This document shows, one piece after another, positions 51,574 through 60,741 of a stretch of 64,000 bases of DNA; position 1 is the stretch's first letter; every line of letters begins with the position of its first letter. Position numbers and translations under genes: made by a program. This DNA is from UBA4644 sp900555855. Its GTDB lineage: Bacteria > Bacillota > Clostridia > Oscillospirales > Butyricicoccaceae. The DNA is taken from NCBI GenBank assembly GCA_052289195.1, contig DAWAJD010000006.1:6470-70469 (forward strand), read 5' to 3'. The notes beneath the pieces are model-generated. The model saw nothing but the letters and a program-made list of their open reading frames with translations. It searched no databases and was not told the DNA's origin.

Positions 51574-53493
51574 TTACAGCGCTTCCAGCTCCTGATCCCA
51601 GGCGGTGTGCCAGCAGTCGGAGGGCATCCGCCAGGCGCTTCTGGGGGAAAGACTCAGGGGGCCGATCATGGGGCCGTCCGGCATACAGGAGCGCTTATAT
51701 TGCTGAGTAAAGAACCGCTGGCAGCAGCGCTTGAGCCAGTGGGCCACGGTTTTTTCATCGTACTCGCCCCGGAAAGCATAGCAGGCCATGCGGAAGATCT
51801 TTCCGGGCGTGAAGCCGTAGCGCAGCAGATAATAAAGGAAGAAATCGTGCAGCTCGTAGGGGCCAACCAGATCCTCGGTCTTCTGGGTGATCTTTTCGCC
51901 GTCTGCCGGCAGCAGCTCCGGCGAGACGGGGGTGTCCAGAATATCCTTCAGGATGGCGCCCAGCGCCGCATTGCCGCAGGACTCCGCATACCAGCGCACC
52001 ACCTGGCGGATCTGGGTCTTGGGGATGCCGGCGTTGACGCCGTACATACTCATATGGTCGCCGTTATAGGTGGCCCAGCCCAGCGCCAGCTCGCTGAAAT
52101 CGCCGGTCCCGACCACGATCCCGCCCAGCTCGTTGGAAAGATCCATGAGCACCTGGGTCCGCTCCCGGGCCTGAGCGTTTTCAAAAGTCACATTGTGATC
52201 GGCCGGGTCATGGCCGATGTCGGCAAAATGCTGCTCCACGGCGCTGCCGATGGGGATGCAGCGCATGGGGATGCCCAGCTCCCGGCACAAAAGCTCCGCA
52301 TTGCTGCGGGTGCGGCTGGTGGTCCCGAAGCAGGGCATGGTGACGGCGGCCACCTGCGCCGGGCTCTGGCCCAGCAGCTCCATGGACTTGTGGCAGACCA
52401 GAAGGGTCAGGGTGGAATCCAGTCCGCCGGAGACGCCCACCACCGCGGCTCTGGCATGGATATGCTCCAGCCGGTGGGCCAGGGCATAGCTCTGCATCAG
52501 GAAGATATGCCGGCATTCCTCCGCCTGCGCCGCCGGGTCCTCCGGCAGGTAGGGATCCCTTGCGATCTTCCGGGTGAGCTTCGTCTCCGTCTGGGTCATG
52601 GAGAAGGGCACGCAGTCCGGCCGGGGTTCGCCGCTCTGCATGGGATAGGTCGTGGTCTTGCGCCGCTGGGCGGCCAGCCGCTGCACATCGATCTCCGTTA
52701 TGGCAAGGCCCGTCTCGAAGGGCTTCTTTTCCGTGAGGATCTCGCCGTTTTCACAAATGATCTGCTGGCCGGAAAAGACCTGATCGCCGGTGCTCTCCTG
52801 CGGGCCCGCCACGGAGAGGATATAGCCGCAGCGGAGCTTCTGGCTCTGGGAGACGGCAAGGATCTGATGCTCCTGCACCCGGCCGATGCCGTCGTGGCTG
52901 GCGCAAAGATTGCCGATGATGGTGGCGCCGCTGCGGCACATCTCCGCCGCAGGGGAAACGGGGACCCACAGATCCTCGCAGATCTCCAGTCCCACGGTGA
53001 AATCCGGATTTTCCCGGCAGGCAAAGCGCTGGCCCGGCCCGAAGGGGGCATATTCCTCGTCCCCGCCCAGACAGAGATAGCTGATGCCCTCCGGCGCAGG
53101 CTGGAAGATGCGGCTCTCGTAAAACTCCTCATAGTTGCACAGGTTCACCTTGGGCACCACGCCCAGGACCTCGCCCTGATACAGCATCACGCCGCAGTTG
53201 AACAGCTTTCCCAGATGCCGCACCGGCATGCCCACCGCCAGCAGCAGCTCCAGCTTCGCCGTCTCCCGGCGCAGATATTCCAGCGCCTGCTCCGCGCTGT
53301 CCAGCAGGGTCTTCTGGAAAAACAGATCCGCGCAGGTGTAGCCGGTGATGGAGAGCTCCGGCGTGATCAGCAGCTTTGCGCCCTGGGCCGCCGCCTGCCG
53401 CGCGGCCTCCAGGATCTTTTCCGCGTTATACCTGCAGTCCGCCAGACGCAGCTCCGGCGCCACGGACGCAACCTTAATAAATCCATCCTTCAT
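51574..53493 (-). CDS. nadE: Glutamine-dependent NAD+ synthetase
   Basis: Last step of NAD synthesis, using glutamine as ammonia donor. 639 residues, two domains. The N-terminal nitrilase-type amidase contains the Glu in PELSITGYTCADLF near residue 45, the Lys in PKVNLCNYEEFYE near 114, and the Cys in EICEDLWVP near 172. The synthetase starts near 315 with ATP-binding GVSGGLDSTLTLL near 350. Behind a promoter at 53550-53577; monocistronic. Confidence 0.95.
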   Translation of the reverse strand: MKDGFIKVASVAPELRLADCRYNAEKILEAARQAAAQGAKLLITPELSITGYTCADLFFQKTLLDSAEQALEYLRRETAKLELLLAVGMPVRHLGKLFNCGVMLYQGEVLGVVPKVNLCNYEEFYESRIFQPAPEGISYLCLGGDEEYAPFGPGQRFACRENPDFTVGLEICEDLWVPVSPAAEMCRSGATIIGNLCASHDGIGRVQEHQILAVSQSQKLRCGYILSVAGPQESTGDQVFSGQQIICENGEILTEKKPFETGLAITEIDVQRLAAQRRKTTTYPMQSGEPRPDCVPFSMTQTETKLTRKIARDPYLPEDPAAQAEECRHIFLMQSYALAHRLEHIHARAAVVGVSGGLDSTLTLLVCHKSMELLGQSPAQVAAVTMPCFGTTSRTRSNAELLCRELGIPMRCIPIGSAVEQHFADIGHDPADHNVTFENAQARERTQVLMDLSNELGGIVVGTGDFSELALGWATYNGDHMSMYGVNAGIPKTQIRQVVRWYAESCGNAALGAILKDILDTPVSPELLPADGEKITQKTEDLVGPYELHDFFLYYLLRYGFTPGKIFRMACYAFRGEYDEKTVAHWLKRCCQRFFTQQYKRSCMPDGPMIGPLSLSPRSAWRMPSDCWHTAWDQELEAL

Positions 53494-53549
53494 GGAAAAC
53501 AGCTCCTTTCAGGCCCTGCCCCGGCGTGGCCCGGGGCGTTCTGGTTCCT

Positions 53550-53577
53550 ATTATAACTTTTTCCGGCAAAAAGGCAA
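53550..53577 (-). promoter_or_regulatory. Sigma-A promoter for nadE
   Basis: On minus, TTGCCT (53572-53577) and TATAAT (53550-53555) with a 16-bp spacer. The leader contains a 6-bp GC hairpin (53519-53536). Confidence 0.65.
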
Positions 53578-53605
53578 GAAAATCATGGCGGAAATCCCGG
53601 AGATG

Positions 53606-53614
53606 TGTTATGAT
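53606..53614 (+). promoter_or_regulatory. Extended -10 promoter for the radical SAM gene
   Basis: TGTTATGAT (TG-n-TATGAT) 25 bp before the TTG start, with no good -35 box. Confidence 0.45.
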
Positions 53615-53638
53615 GGCAGAAGAATGGAGGGAAGCGCC

Positions 53639-54547
53639 TTGAACGGCTGTATGCTATGTCCCCGCGCCTGCGGCGCAGACCGGTCGGTCTCGCCGGGCTT
53701 CTGCGGCATGGGAACGCAGATCCGTCTGGCCCGGGCGGCCAGACATCTCTGGGAGGAGCCCTGCATCAGCGGAACGAACGGCTCTGGGACGGTGTTTTTC
53801 TCCGGCTGCACGCTGGGCTGCGTCTTCTGCCAGAACCGGAAGATCAGCCGCGAGGGCTTCGGCATGGAGGTCTCGCCGGAACGGCTGTCGGAGATTTTGA
53901 CCCAGCTGGAGCAGAGCGGCGTCCACAACCTGAACCTTGTCACGCCCACCCACTTTACCCCGCAGATCCTGCAGGCGCTTTCGCTGGCAAAGCCGGGGAT
54001 CCCCGTGGTGATGAACTGCGGCGGCTATGAGCGGGTGGAAACGCTGCGCCTTTGGGAGGGCAGCATTGACATCTATCTCCCCGACCTGAAATATTTCAGC
54101 CCGGCGCTCTCTCAGAAATACTCCGGCGCGGCAGATTATTTTGAAGCGGCGTCCCGGGCCATTCTGGAGATGCACCGGCAGCAGCCCCGGCTGGTCTATT
54201 CCGGCGGACTGCTCTCCCGTGGGCTCATCGTACGGCATCTGGTCCTGCCCGGCTGTATGCGGGATTCTCTACGGCTGATGGACTGGCTCCACGATAATCT
54301 GCCGGCGGATTCCTTTTTGCTGAGCCTCATGAGCCAATACACCCCCACGCCGGCCTGCAAGGCTTTTCCGGAGCTGGACCGGCGGATCACCACCTATGAA
54401 TATGAAAGGGTGGCGGAGCGGGCGCTGGCGCTGGGCCTGCAGGGCTTTGGGCAGGAGCGGCGCTCCGCCCGGGAGGAATATACGCCGCCCTTTGATCTGG
54501 AGGGCGTTTTGCCCCGGAAACCGCAGGAAACACAGGAACATCAATAG
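53639..54547 (+). CDS. Radical SAM protein, PflX-like (COG1313)
   Basis: Uncharacterised radical SAM enzyme related to pyruvate-formate-lyase activators. 302 residues. The N-terminus has a Cys cluster (NGCMLCPRACGADR and GFCGMG). The SAM [4Fe-4S] motif follows in SGCTLGCVFCQNRKIS near residue 62-75 (CxxxCxxC). TTG 53639 is chosen because GGAGGGAA is just upstream and the Cys cluster is then at the very start, as in the family; in-frame upstream ATGs overlap the promoter. It is followed 30 bases later by pepV, probably co-transcribed. Confidence 0.85.
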   Translation: MNGCMLCPRACGADRSVSPGFCGMGTQIRLARAARHLWEEPCISGTNGSGTVFFSGCTLGCVFCQNRKISREGFGMEVSPERLSEILTQLEQSGVHNLNLVTPTHFTPQILQALSLAKPGIPVVMNCGGYERVETLRLWEGSIDIYLPDLKYFSPALSQKYSGAADYFEAASRAILEMHRQQPRLVYSGGLLSRGLIVRHLVLPGCMRDSLRLMDWLHDNLPADSFLLSLMSQYTPTPACKAFPELDRRITTYEYERVAERALALGLQGFGQERRSAREEYTPPFDLEGVLPRKPQETQEHQ

Positions 54548-54577
54548 ATCGAGAAAGTCTGTAAGGAGGAAACGCAA

Positions 54578-55981
54578 ATGTATCAGAAAGAGATCGAGGC
54601 CTATTTTGCGGACAAGCAGGAGCAGATCCTGGCGGATATCGCCCGTCTGGTCCGCATCAAGAGCGAACGGGAGCCCATGCAGGAGGGTATGCCCTTTGGC
54701 AAGGGACCCTACGAAGTTCTGATGGAGGGCAAAAAGCTGGCGGAGGAGCGGGGGCTTTCCACCAAAAACTTTGATAACTATGTGATCACCGCAGAGGTTG
54801 GCCCCCAGCCGGCCTATCTGGGCATTCTTGCCCATTTGGATGTGGTCAGCGAAGGCTCCGGCTGGACCATGCCGCCCTATGAGATGACCGTCCGGGACGG
54901 CCGCATCTACGGCCGCGGCACCGCCGACGACAAGGGCCCCGCCGTTGTGGCGCTTTGGGCGCTGAAGGCCGCCAAGGAGCTCTGCCCCCAGCTGAAAAAG
55001 GGCGTCCGGCTGATCCTGGGCTCCGCCGAGGAGACGGGCAGCGAGGATCTGGATCATTATCTGCCGCTGGAAGCGGCGCCGCCGGTGAGCTTCTCTCCCG
55101 ACGCGGAATATCCCGTCATCAACATTGAAAAGGGCGGCTATAAGCCCATATTCGGCGCAAAATGGGACGAGGATCCTGCGCTGCCCCGGGTCTGCGCCAT
55201 CCATGGCGGCACCACCACCAACATCGTCACCCGGGAATGCGACGCCTGGCTGGAGGGCATCTCTGCCGAAGCGGTCCGCCCCTATGCGGAAAAGCATCAG
55301 GCGGAGACCGGCGTCGCCTTTACCCTGACGGAGGAAAACGGAAAGCTGCATCTCCATGCGCTGGGCGTCAGCGCTCACGCCGCATCTCCCGAGACGGGCA
55401 AAAACGCCCAGATCGCCATGCTTGGCCTGCTGACCGCGCTGCCGCTGGCGGATTCCTGCGGGCAGGAGAGCATCCGCAATCTGGCCCGGCTCTTCCCCTT
55501 CGGCGATAATTACGGCCAGGCCCTTGGTGTGGCGCAGGAGGATGAGATCTCCGGAAAGCTGACGCTGGTGCTCTCCAAGCTGCAGCTGGATCTGACGGGC
55601 TTTACCGCCCAGTTCGACAGCCGCTGCCCCCTGTGCGCAAACGAGGGCAATGTGCGCTTCGTGGTGGAAAAGGCCTTTGACCAGTGCCATTTCGAGGTGC
55701 TGGACCGGCCCCGGATGTCTGCGCCCCACCATACGCCCGCCGATTCCGTCCTCTGCCAGACGCTGCTGAAGACCTATGAGGCGTATACCGGCCTGAAGGG
55801 CGAATGCCTTGCCATCGGCGGCGGCACCTATGTCCACGAGATCGAGGGCGGCGTTGCCTTTGGCTGCGCTCTGCCCGGGACGGACAACCGGATGCACGGC
55901 GCAGACGAGTTCGCCGTCATCGACGAGCTGATGCTCAGCGCGAAGATGTTCACCGATGTGATCCTGCAGCTCTGCAGCTAA
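54578..55981 (+). CDS. pepV: Dipeptidase PepV-like (M20 metallopeptidase)
   Basis: Zinc dipeptidase that cleaves beta-Ala or Xaa dipeptides in the cytoplasm. 467 residues, as for PepV. Metal-binding blocks are GILAHLDVVSEGSGW near residue 85, YGRGTADDKGP near 111 and GSAEETGSEDLDHY near 148. The start follows TAAGGAGG. It ends at a strong terminator shared with nth. Confidence 0.93.
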   Translation: MYQKEIEAYFADKQEQILADIARLVRIKSEREPMQEGMPFGKGPYEVLMEGKKLAEERGLSTKNFDNYVITAEVGPQPAYLGILAHLDVVSEGSGWTMPPYEMTVRDGRIYGRGTADDKGPAVVALWALKAAKELCPQLKKGVRLILGSAEETGSEDLDHYLPLEAAPPVSFSPDAEYPVINIEKGGYKPIFGAKWDEDPALPRVCAIHGGTTTNIVTRECDAWLEGISAEAVRPYAEKHQAETGVAFTLTEENGKLHLHALGVSAHAASPETGKNAQIAMLGLLTALPLADSCGQESIRNLARLFPFGDNYGQALGVAQEDEISGKLTLVLSKLQLDLTGFTAQFDSRCPLCANEGNVRFVVEKAFDQCHFEVLDRPRMSAPHHTPADSVLCQTLLKTYEAYTGLKGECLAIGGGTYVHEIEGGVAFGCALPGTDNRMHGADEFAVIDELMLSAKMFTDVILQLCS

Positions 55982-56004
55982 GCTCCATTCCCCGGGAAAT
56001 TCCG

Positions 56005-56033
56005 AAAGGCAGCCCAAACGGGCTGCCTTTTTT
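56005..56033. terminator. Bidirectional terminator between pepV and nth
   Basis: Perfect 11-bp stem (AAAGGCAGCCC and GGGCTGCCTTT), 4-nt loop, T-run on plus and TTTC on minus. Confidence 0.9.
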
Positions 56034-56051
56034 GTGGAATGGGGGATCTCT

Positions 56052-56690
56052 TTACAGCTTTTGCGGCTGCGTACACAGCTCCCGCAGCGGACATTCGCCG
56101 CACCGGGGGCTTCGGGCCGTGCAGATATCCCGGCCGAAATGCACGAAGCGATGGCACAGGCTGGCCTGCTCCGCCGGCTCCACCACCTGCTTCAGCGCCA
56201 GCTCCACCTTATAGGGATCCTTGCCGCACGCCGGCGGCACCAGCCCCAGCCGGCTGCTGATGCGGATACAGTGGGTATCCGCCACGATGGCGGGCTTGCC
56301 GTAAATATCGGAAAGGATCAGATTGGCCGTCTTCCGGCCCACGCCGGGCAGGGTCAGCAGCTCCTCCATGGTGTCGGGCACTCTGCCGCCAAAGCGCTCC
56401 AGCAGCAGGTTTGCGCTGTTTTTGATGTCGTTTGCCTTGGTGCGGAACAGGCCGCAGGGCTTGACGATGGCGCAGAGCTCCTCCAGATCCGCCTCCGCCA
56501 GCGCCTGCAGCGTGGGATAGCGGGCATAAAGCTCCTTCGTCACCAGGTTCACCCGGGCGTCGGTACACTGGGCCGAGAGCCGGGTGGAAAACAGCAGCTC
56601 ATAATCCTTTTCCGCCACCAGCGAACAGGTGTCCGGATAGCGCTCCTTCAGGATATCCACCACCGCCGCCGCTTTTTCTTTTGTTGTCAC
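56052..56690 (-). CDS. nth: Endonuclease III
   Basis: Base-excision repair glycosylase/AP lyase for oxidised pyrimidines. 212 residues. The HhH motif and catalytic Lys are around LLTLPGVGRKTANLIL near residue 115. The catalytic Asp is in VADTHCIRIS near 138. The C-terminal [4Fe-4S] cluster uses C-x6-C-x2-C-x5-C (CTARSPRCGECPLRELC). GTG start at 56690. Its promoter overlaps the divergent CPBP promoter. Confidence 0.95.
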   Translation of the reverse strand: MTTKEKAAAVVDILKERYPDTCSLVAEKDYELLFSTRLSAQCTDARVNLVTKELYARYPTLQALAEADLEELCAIVKPCGLFRTKANDIKNSANLLLERFGGRVPDTMEELLTLPGVGRKTANLILSDIYGKPAIVADTHCIRISSRLGLVPPACGKDPYKVELALKQVVEPAEQASLCHRFVHFGRDICTARSPRCGECPLRELCTQPQKL

Positions 56691-56730
56691 AGGTCAGATC
56701 ACCGCCTAAATGTAAACTCCTCTTGAATTG

Positions 56731-56759
56731 ATTATACAGCCGGATTGCAAATCCTGCAA
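56731..56759 (-). promoter_or_regulatory. Sigma-A promoter for nth
   Basis: On minus, TTGCAG (56754-56759) and TATAAT (56731-56736) with a 17-bp spacer. Confidence 0.75.
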
Positions 56760-56773
56760 GAACCGTTTATAAT
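56745..56773 (+). promoter_or_regulatory. Sigma-A promoter for the CPBP gene
   Basis: TTGCAA (56745-56750) and TATAAT (56768-56773) with a 17-bp spacer. It overlaps the nth promoter by 15 bp. Confidence 0.75.
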
Positions 56774-56807
56774 AAAGTTCATCCTATGGAAACAAAGAGG
56801 GGCTTTC

Positions 56808-57650
56808 ATGAAAAACAGATCCCGTTACGCGCCGTTTGTGCGGATCATCGGCTTTGTGGGGCTGCTGCTGGGCTCTCAGCTGCTGGCCAGTCTGGCGGTG
56901 GCGCTGGTCCGCGGCCGCAGTCTGCTGGCCTCCGGCGGCAGCTTTGCAGAGATCGACGCCCAGCTGCTGGAGCTGATCAGCGCGCACCAGACCGAGCTGC
57001 TGCTGATCTCCTATGGGATCGTGATCCTGGTGCTGCTGCTGCTTGCCCGCAAACATCACCGGAGCCTGAGCCAATATACTGGTCTGGACCGAAAAAGCAC
57101 GCCGGCGCTGGTCCTTCTGGGGGCGGTTTTGGGGCTGGCGGCGGCCTTCTGGACTTCGATGGCCGTGGCGCTGTTTCCCTGGCCGAAGGCATGGGTCAGC
57201 GTTTATGAAGAGGCCTCCTCCGTGCTCACCACGGCCTCTCCCCTGCTGGATGTGGCGGCCACCGTGCTGGCCGGCCCGGTGATCGAGGAGCTTTTGTTCC
57301 GCGGTCTGATCTACGAGGCCTTCTGCGCCATGGTCCCTGCCGGGGCGGCGGCTATTTTCCAGGGCATCCTGTTCGGCGGCGTCCATTCCAGCCCCATCTG
57401 GATGATCTACGCCGGGGCGGTGGGCTGTATTCTGGGCTATGTGCGCAAGCGCACCGACAGCCTGCGGCCCTGCATCGCCATGCATATCGTCTTCAACGGC
57501 TCCTCCTTCCTGTTTTCCTGGTTTGCGGAGCATTACGGAGAAAACGGCATGGCCATCGTCCTGGCCTTTCTCGGCAGCGCGGCGCTGTTGCTGGCAGCGC
57601 TGTTTGCCATCAACCGCCGCACCGCGCCGAAAGCACCTCCGGCGGAATAA
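56808..57650 (+). CDS. CPBP-family intramembrane metalloprotease (CAAX protease-like)
   Basis: Polytopic protein of 280 residues with about eight hydrophobic segments. Family motifs are EELLFRGLIYE near residue 164 (EExxxR), FGGVHSS near 188, and HIVFNGSSF near 226. Members act as intramembrane proteases, some in prenyl-peptide or bacteriocin-immunity settings. ATG 56808 follows AAGAGGGG. It precedes pepF by 66 bases, perhaps in one transcript. Confidence 0.85.
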   Translation: MKNRSRYAPFVRIIGFVGLLLGSQLLASLAVALVRGRSLLASGGSFAEIDAQLLELISAHQTELLLISYGIVILVLLLLARKHHRSLSQYTGLDRKSTPALVLLGAVLGLAAAFWTSMAVALFPWPKAWVSVYEEASSVLTTASPLLDVAATVLAGPVIEELLFRGLIYEAFCAMVPAGAAAIFQGILFGGVHSSPIWMIYAGAVGCILGYVRKRTDSLRPCIAMHIVFNGSSFLFSWFAEHYGENGMAIVLAFLGSAALLLAALFAINRRTAPKAPPAE

Positions 57651-57716
57651 AACCGGCCCGGCGGGAAAAAAGTAACGATACACACAACGACATTTTAAGA
57701 TTTGGAGGAAACGATC

Positions 57717-59516
57717 ATGGCAGAAAACCGCATCCCCAAGCGCAGCGAGGTCAAAAAGGAAAACACCTGGGCCACCGAGGATATCTTTCCCTCCGACGCC
57801 GCCTGGAGCGCAGAGCACGAAACGCTGAAGGCCCTTCCCGGCCAGTGCGCCGCCTTTCAGGGCAGGCTTGGCCGCAGCGCCGCCGATCTGCTGGCCTATT
57901 TCAAGGCCTCTGACGAAGCGGAGCGCCGCCTCATGCTGCTTTTCAACTATGCCTCCCGCAAGGGCGACGAGGACATGGGCAACAGCTTTTATCAGGATAT
58001 GCGCAGCAAGGCCATGTCGCTGGCGGTGGCTCTGGAGAGCGCCACGGCCTTTGCCGTCCCCGAGCTGCTGGCCATCCCCGACGAGACGCTGGAGCGCTTT
58101 TTTGCGGAAGAGCCCGCGCTGGCGGTCTACCGCCGCCCCATCCAGAAGATCCGCCGCATGAAGGCGCATATTCTTTCTCCCCAGGAGGAGGCCCTGCTGG
58201 CTGCTGCCGGCGAGATCTCCAGCGCCCCCTCCTCCATCGCCTCCAGCTTCCGCAACGCGGACCTGCGCTTCCCCGATGTTGCCGACAGCAAGGGGCAGAC
58301 CCATCCGCTGACGCAGGAGAGCCTTGTGTTCCTGCTGCGGGGCGACGACGCCGGCCTGCGCAAGACCACTTTTGAGACCTTCTACAACACTCTTTACGGC
58401 TACCGCAACTCTCTGGCCACCATGCTGGACGGCCAGTTCAAGCAGCTGATCTTCCACGCCCGGGCCCGGCATTATGATTCCACGCTGGAGGCCGCGCTGG
58501 ACGGCACGGAGGTCCCCACCTCGGTCTACCACAGCCTGATCGAGGCCGTCCATAACAATCTGGACAAAATGTATCGCTACATGGCCCTGCGGAAAAAGCT
58601 GCTGGGGCTGGATGAGCTGCATATGTATGATGTCTATACGCCCATCGTGGCGGAGGCCTCCCAGCCCATCTCCTTTGCCCAGGCCAAGCAGAATGTGCTG
58701 GATGCGCTGGCCGTTTTGGGCGAGGATTATATCGCCATTCTCAAGGAGGGCTTCGACCACCGCTGGATCGATGTCTATGAAAACGAGGGCAAGCGCGGCG
58801 GCGCTTATTCCGCCGGCGGCGACCCCCATCCCTATGTGCTGCTCAACTTCAAAAATGATTTGGACAGTCAGTTTACCCTGGCCCACGAAATGGGCCATTC
58901 CCTTCACAGCTATTATTCCAGAAAGAACCAGCCCCAGTGTACGGCGGGCTATGTGATCTTTGTGGCGGAGGTCGCCTCCACCTGCAACGAGGTGCTGATG
59001 ATGCAGCATCTGCTGAAAAAGACCACCGACAAAAAGCAGCGGGCCTATCTGATCAATCATTTCCTGGAGCAGTTCCGCACCACCCTCTATCGCCAGACCA
59101 TGTTCGCTGAGTTTGAAAAGATCATGGGCGAAGCCGCCGAGGGCGGCCAGGCGCTTACGGCCGACTTCCTCTGCAAGGCCTACCACGACCTGAACAAGCT
59201 CTATTACGGCGACCAGATGGTGGTGGATCAGGGCATCGCCATGGAGTGGGCCCGCATCCCGCACTTCTATTATGATTATTATGTGTTCCAGTATGCCACC
59301 GGCTTCTCCGCCGCCATCGCCATCGCCATGCGCATCCTGAAGGAAGGCGCTCCCGCCGTGGCGGATTACAAGAAGTTCCTCTCCTCCGGCGGCAGCCAGG
59401 ATCCCATCTCCCTGTTGAAGATCGCCGGCGTGGATATGGCCTCTCCCAAGCCCGTCAACGACGCGCTGGAGCTGTTCGGCCAGCTGCTGGACGAAATGGA
59501 GCAGCTGACGAAATAA
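57717..59516 (+). CDS. pepF: Oligoendopeptidase F
   Basis: Cytoplasmic M3 zinc peptidase of 599 residues that degrades short peptides. The zinc motif HEMGH is within LAHEMGHSLHSYYSR near residue 387, with the third ligand Glu in VAEVASTCNEVLM near 416. ATG 57717 follows TTTGGAGGAAACG. Confidence 0.95.
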   Translation: MAENRIPKRSEVKKENTWATEDIFPSDAAWSAEHETLKALPGQCAAFQGRLGRSAADLLAYFKASDEAERRLMLLFNYASRKGDEDMGNSFYQDMRSKAMSLAVALESATAFAVPELLAIPDETLERFFAEEPALAVYRRPIQKIRRMKAHILSPQEEALLAAAGEISSAPSSIASSFRNADLRFPDVADSKGQTHPLTQESLVFLLRGDDAGLRKTTFETFYNTLYGYRNSLATMLDGQFKQLIFHARARHYDSTLEAALDGTEVPTSVYHSLIEAVHNNLDKMYRYMALRKKLLGLDELHMYDVYTPIVAEASQPISFAQAKQNVLDALAVLGEDYIAILKEGFDHRWIDVYENEGKRGGAYSAGGDPHPYVLLNFKNDLDSQFTLAHEMGHSLHSYYSRKNQPQCTAGYVIFVAEVASTCNEVLMMQHLLKKTTDKKQRAYLINHFLEQFRTTLYRQTMFAEFEKIMGEAAEGGQALTADFLCKAYHDLNKLYYGDQMVVDQGIAMEWARIPHFYYDYYVFQYATGFSAAIAIAMRILKEGAPAVADYKKFLSSGGSQDPISLLKIAGVDMASPKPVNDALELFGQLLDEMEQLTK

Positions 59517-59538
59517 GCGGCAGCCTGCGGAAAAGCGC

Positions 59539-59567
59539 TTGAAATAATCTTTCAGGCATGATAATAT
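59539..59567 (+). promoter_or_regulatory. Sigma-A promoter for degV
   Basis: TTGAAA (59539-59544) and TAATAT (59562-59567) with a 17-bp spacer, 32 bp before the start. Confidence 0.65.
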
Positions 59568-59599
59568 GATATCGCACATTAGATGAAAGAAGGATCCTC

Positions 59600-60481
59600 A
59601 TGTTTTCCATCGTCACCGATACCTCTGCCAATCTGGATACCGCTCTGCTGCAGCAGCGGCAGATCAGCGTGATCCCCTTCCACTATTATCTGGACGGACA
59701 AGAGCAGGCCTGTCACGAGCTCAATGCCTTCGACGGCCCCTCCTATTATGCCGCCATGCGCGCAGGGCACAAGGCCTCCACCTCTCAGATCCCACCGCAG
59801 GAATACATCGATTTTTTCCGGCCCATGCTGGAGCGCGATGAGGACATTCTGCTGGTGAGCATGTCCTCCGGCATCAGCGGTGCCTATTCCTCCGCCTGCA
59901 TGGCAGCCCACCAGCTGCGGGAGGAGTTTCCCCAGCGGCAGATCATTCTGGTGGACACCTTCAGCGCGTCGCTGGGCGAGGGCCTGATGGTGCTGCGGGC
60001 GGCAGACTGCCGGGATCAGGGGATGTCGCTGCTGGATACGGCAAACTTCCTCAACGAGCTGCGCTATCATATGTGTCAGGTCTTTACCGTGGGCGACCTG
60101 AAATATCTCCGCGCCGCCGGCCGGCTGTCCAATCTGGCCTCCATGCTGGGCATCGCCCTGCACATCAAGCCCCTGCTGAAGGGCAACGAGGAGGGCAAGA
60201 TCGTGGGCTTCGGCAAGGTCATCGGCCGGGAAAAGTCCATCCGCGCTCTGGCGGAGCAGTATGAGGCCTATGTGCAGGACGCCGGCGCGCAGACCGTCGG
60301 CATCGCCCATGGCGACTGCCCCAAGGATGCGGCCCTTCTGGCGGAGCTTTTGAACCGCAATGCGCCGCCCCGGAAGATCATGACAGTCTGCTATGAACCC
60401 GTCACCGGCGCGCATGTCGGCCCGGGGACGCTGGCGCTGTTTTTCTTCGGCGACAAGTCCTTTCGCACCGCCAAGCACTGA
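59600..60481 (+). CDS. DegV-family fatty-acid-binding protein
   Basis: 293 residues of the DegV fold, proteins that carry fatty acids for FakA-type kinases. Blocks: VTDTSANLDTALL near residue 5, SSGISGAYSSACMAA near 93 and RAAGRLSNLASMLGI near 173. The paired kinase gene fakA is not in the window. ATG 59600. Confidence 0.9.
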   Translation: MFSIVTDTSANLDTALLQQRQISVIPFHYYLDGQEQACHELNAFDGPSYYAAMRAGHKASTSQIPPQEYIDFFRPMLERDEDILLVSMSSGISGAYSSACMAAHQLREEFPQRQIILVDTFSASLGEGLMVLRAADCRDQGMSLLDTANFLNELRYHMCQVFTVGDLKYLRAAGRLSNLASMLGIALHIKPLLKGNEEGKIVGFGKVIGREKSIRALAEQYEAYVQDAGAQTVGIAHGDCPKDAALLAELLNRNAPPRKIMTVCYEPVTGAHVGPGTLALFFFGDKSFRTAKH

Positions 60482-60505
60482 AGCCCGCTTTTTCCTCACG
60501 CAAAA

Positions 60506-60547
60506 CGCCGCCGCAATGCGCAAAGCATGCGGCGGCGCTGTTTTTTT
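60506..60547 (+). terminator. degV terminator
   Basis: 10-bp stem (CGCCGCCGCA and TGCGGCGGCG), 12-nt loop, then seven T (60541-60547). Confidence 0.85.
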
Positions 60548-60677
60548 CTCGGGCCGGCATGGCGAAAACGCCTTCCGGGCCTTTTGCGATGGGAATTGTA
60601 AAGCGGGGTAAACTTTTGGTTTTGGAAAAAACCGCGTTTTTCTGAAAAATGGAAGGGAAATTTTCGCAATCCACCGC

Positions 60678-60741
60678 TGTGGAAAAAGGATCCCGCCTGA
60701 TTTTCCGCGGGTTATTCACATTCTCCACAGAGTTTTCCACA
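60678..60741. promoter_or_regulatory. Cluster of DnaA-box-like 9-mers
   Basis: TTATTCACA (60712-60720) fits the TTATNCACA consensus exactly. TTCTCCACA (60721-60729) and TTTTCCACA (60733-60741) lie next to it, same strand, one mismatch each. TTTTCCACA on the minus strand is at 60678-60686. Spacing is tight, as in DnaA-binding clusters. Confidence 0.5.

Noticed and set aside
56784..59579. Long minus-strand reading frame of 931 codons
   Set aside because: Antisense to the CPBP and pepF genes, which have clear motifs and start signals.
60402..60740. Small minus-strand reading frame in the intergenic region
   Set aside because: Overlaps the degV terminator and the DnaA-like sites; no ribosome site or resemblance.
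60678..60741. Complete replication origin (oriC)
   Set aside because: No dnaA, dnaN or clear unwinding element nearby, so only a box cluster is claimed.
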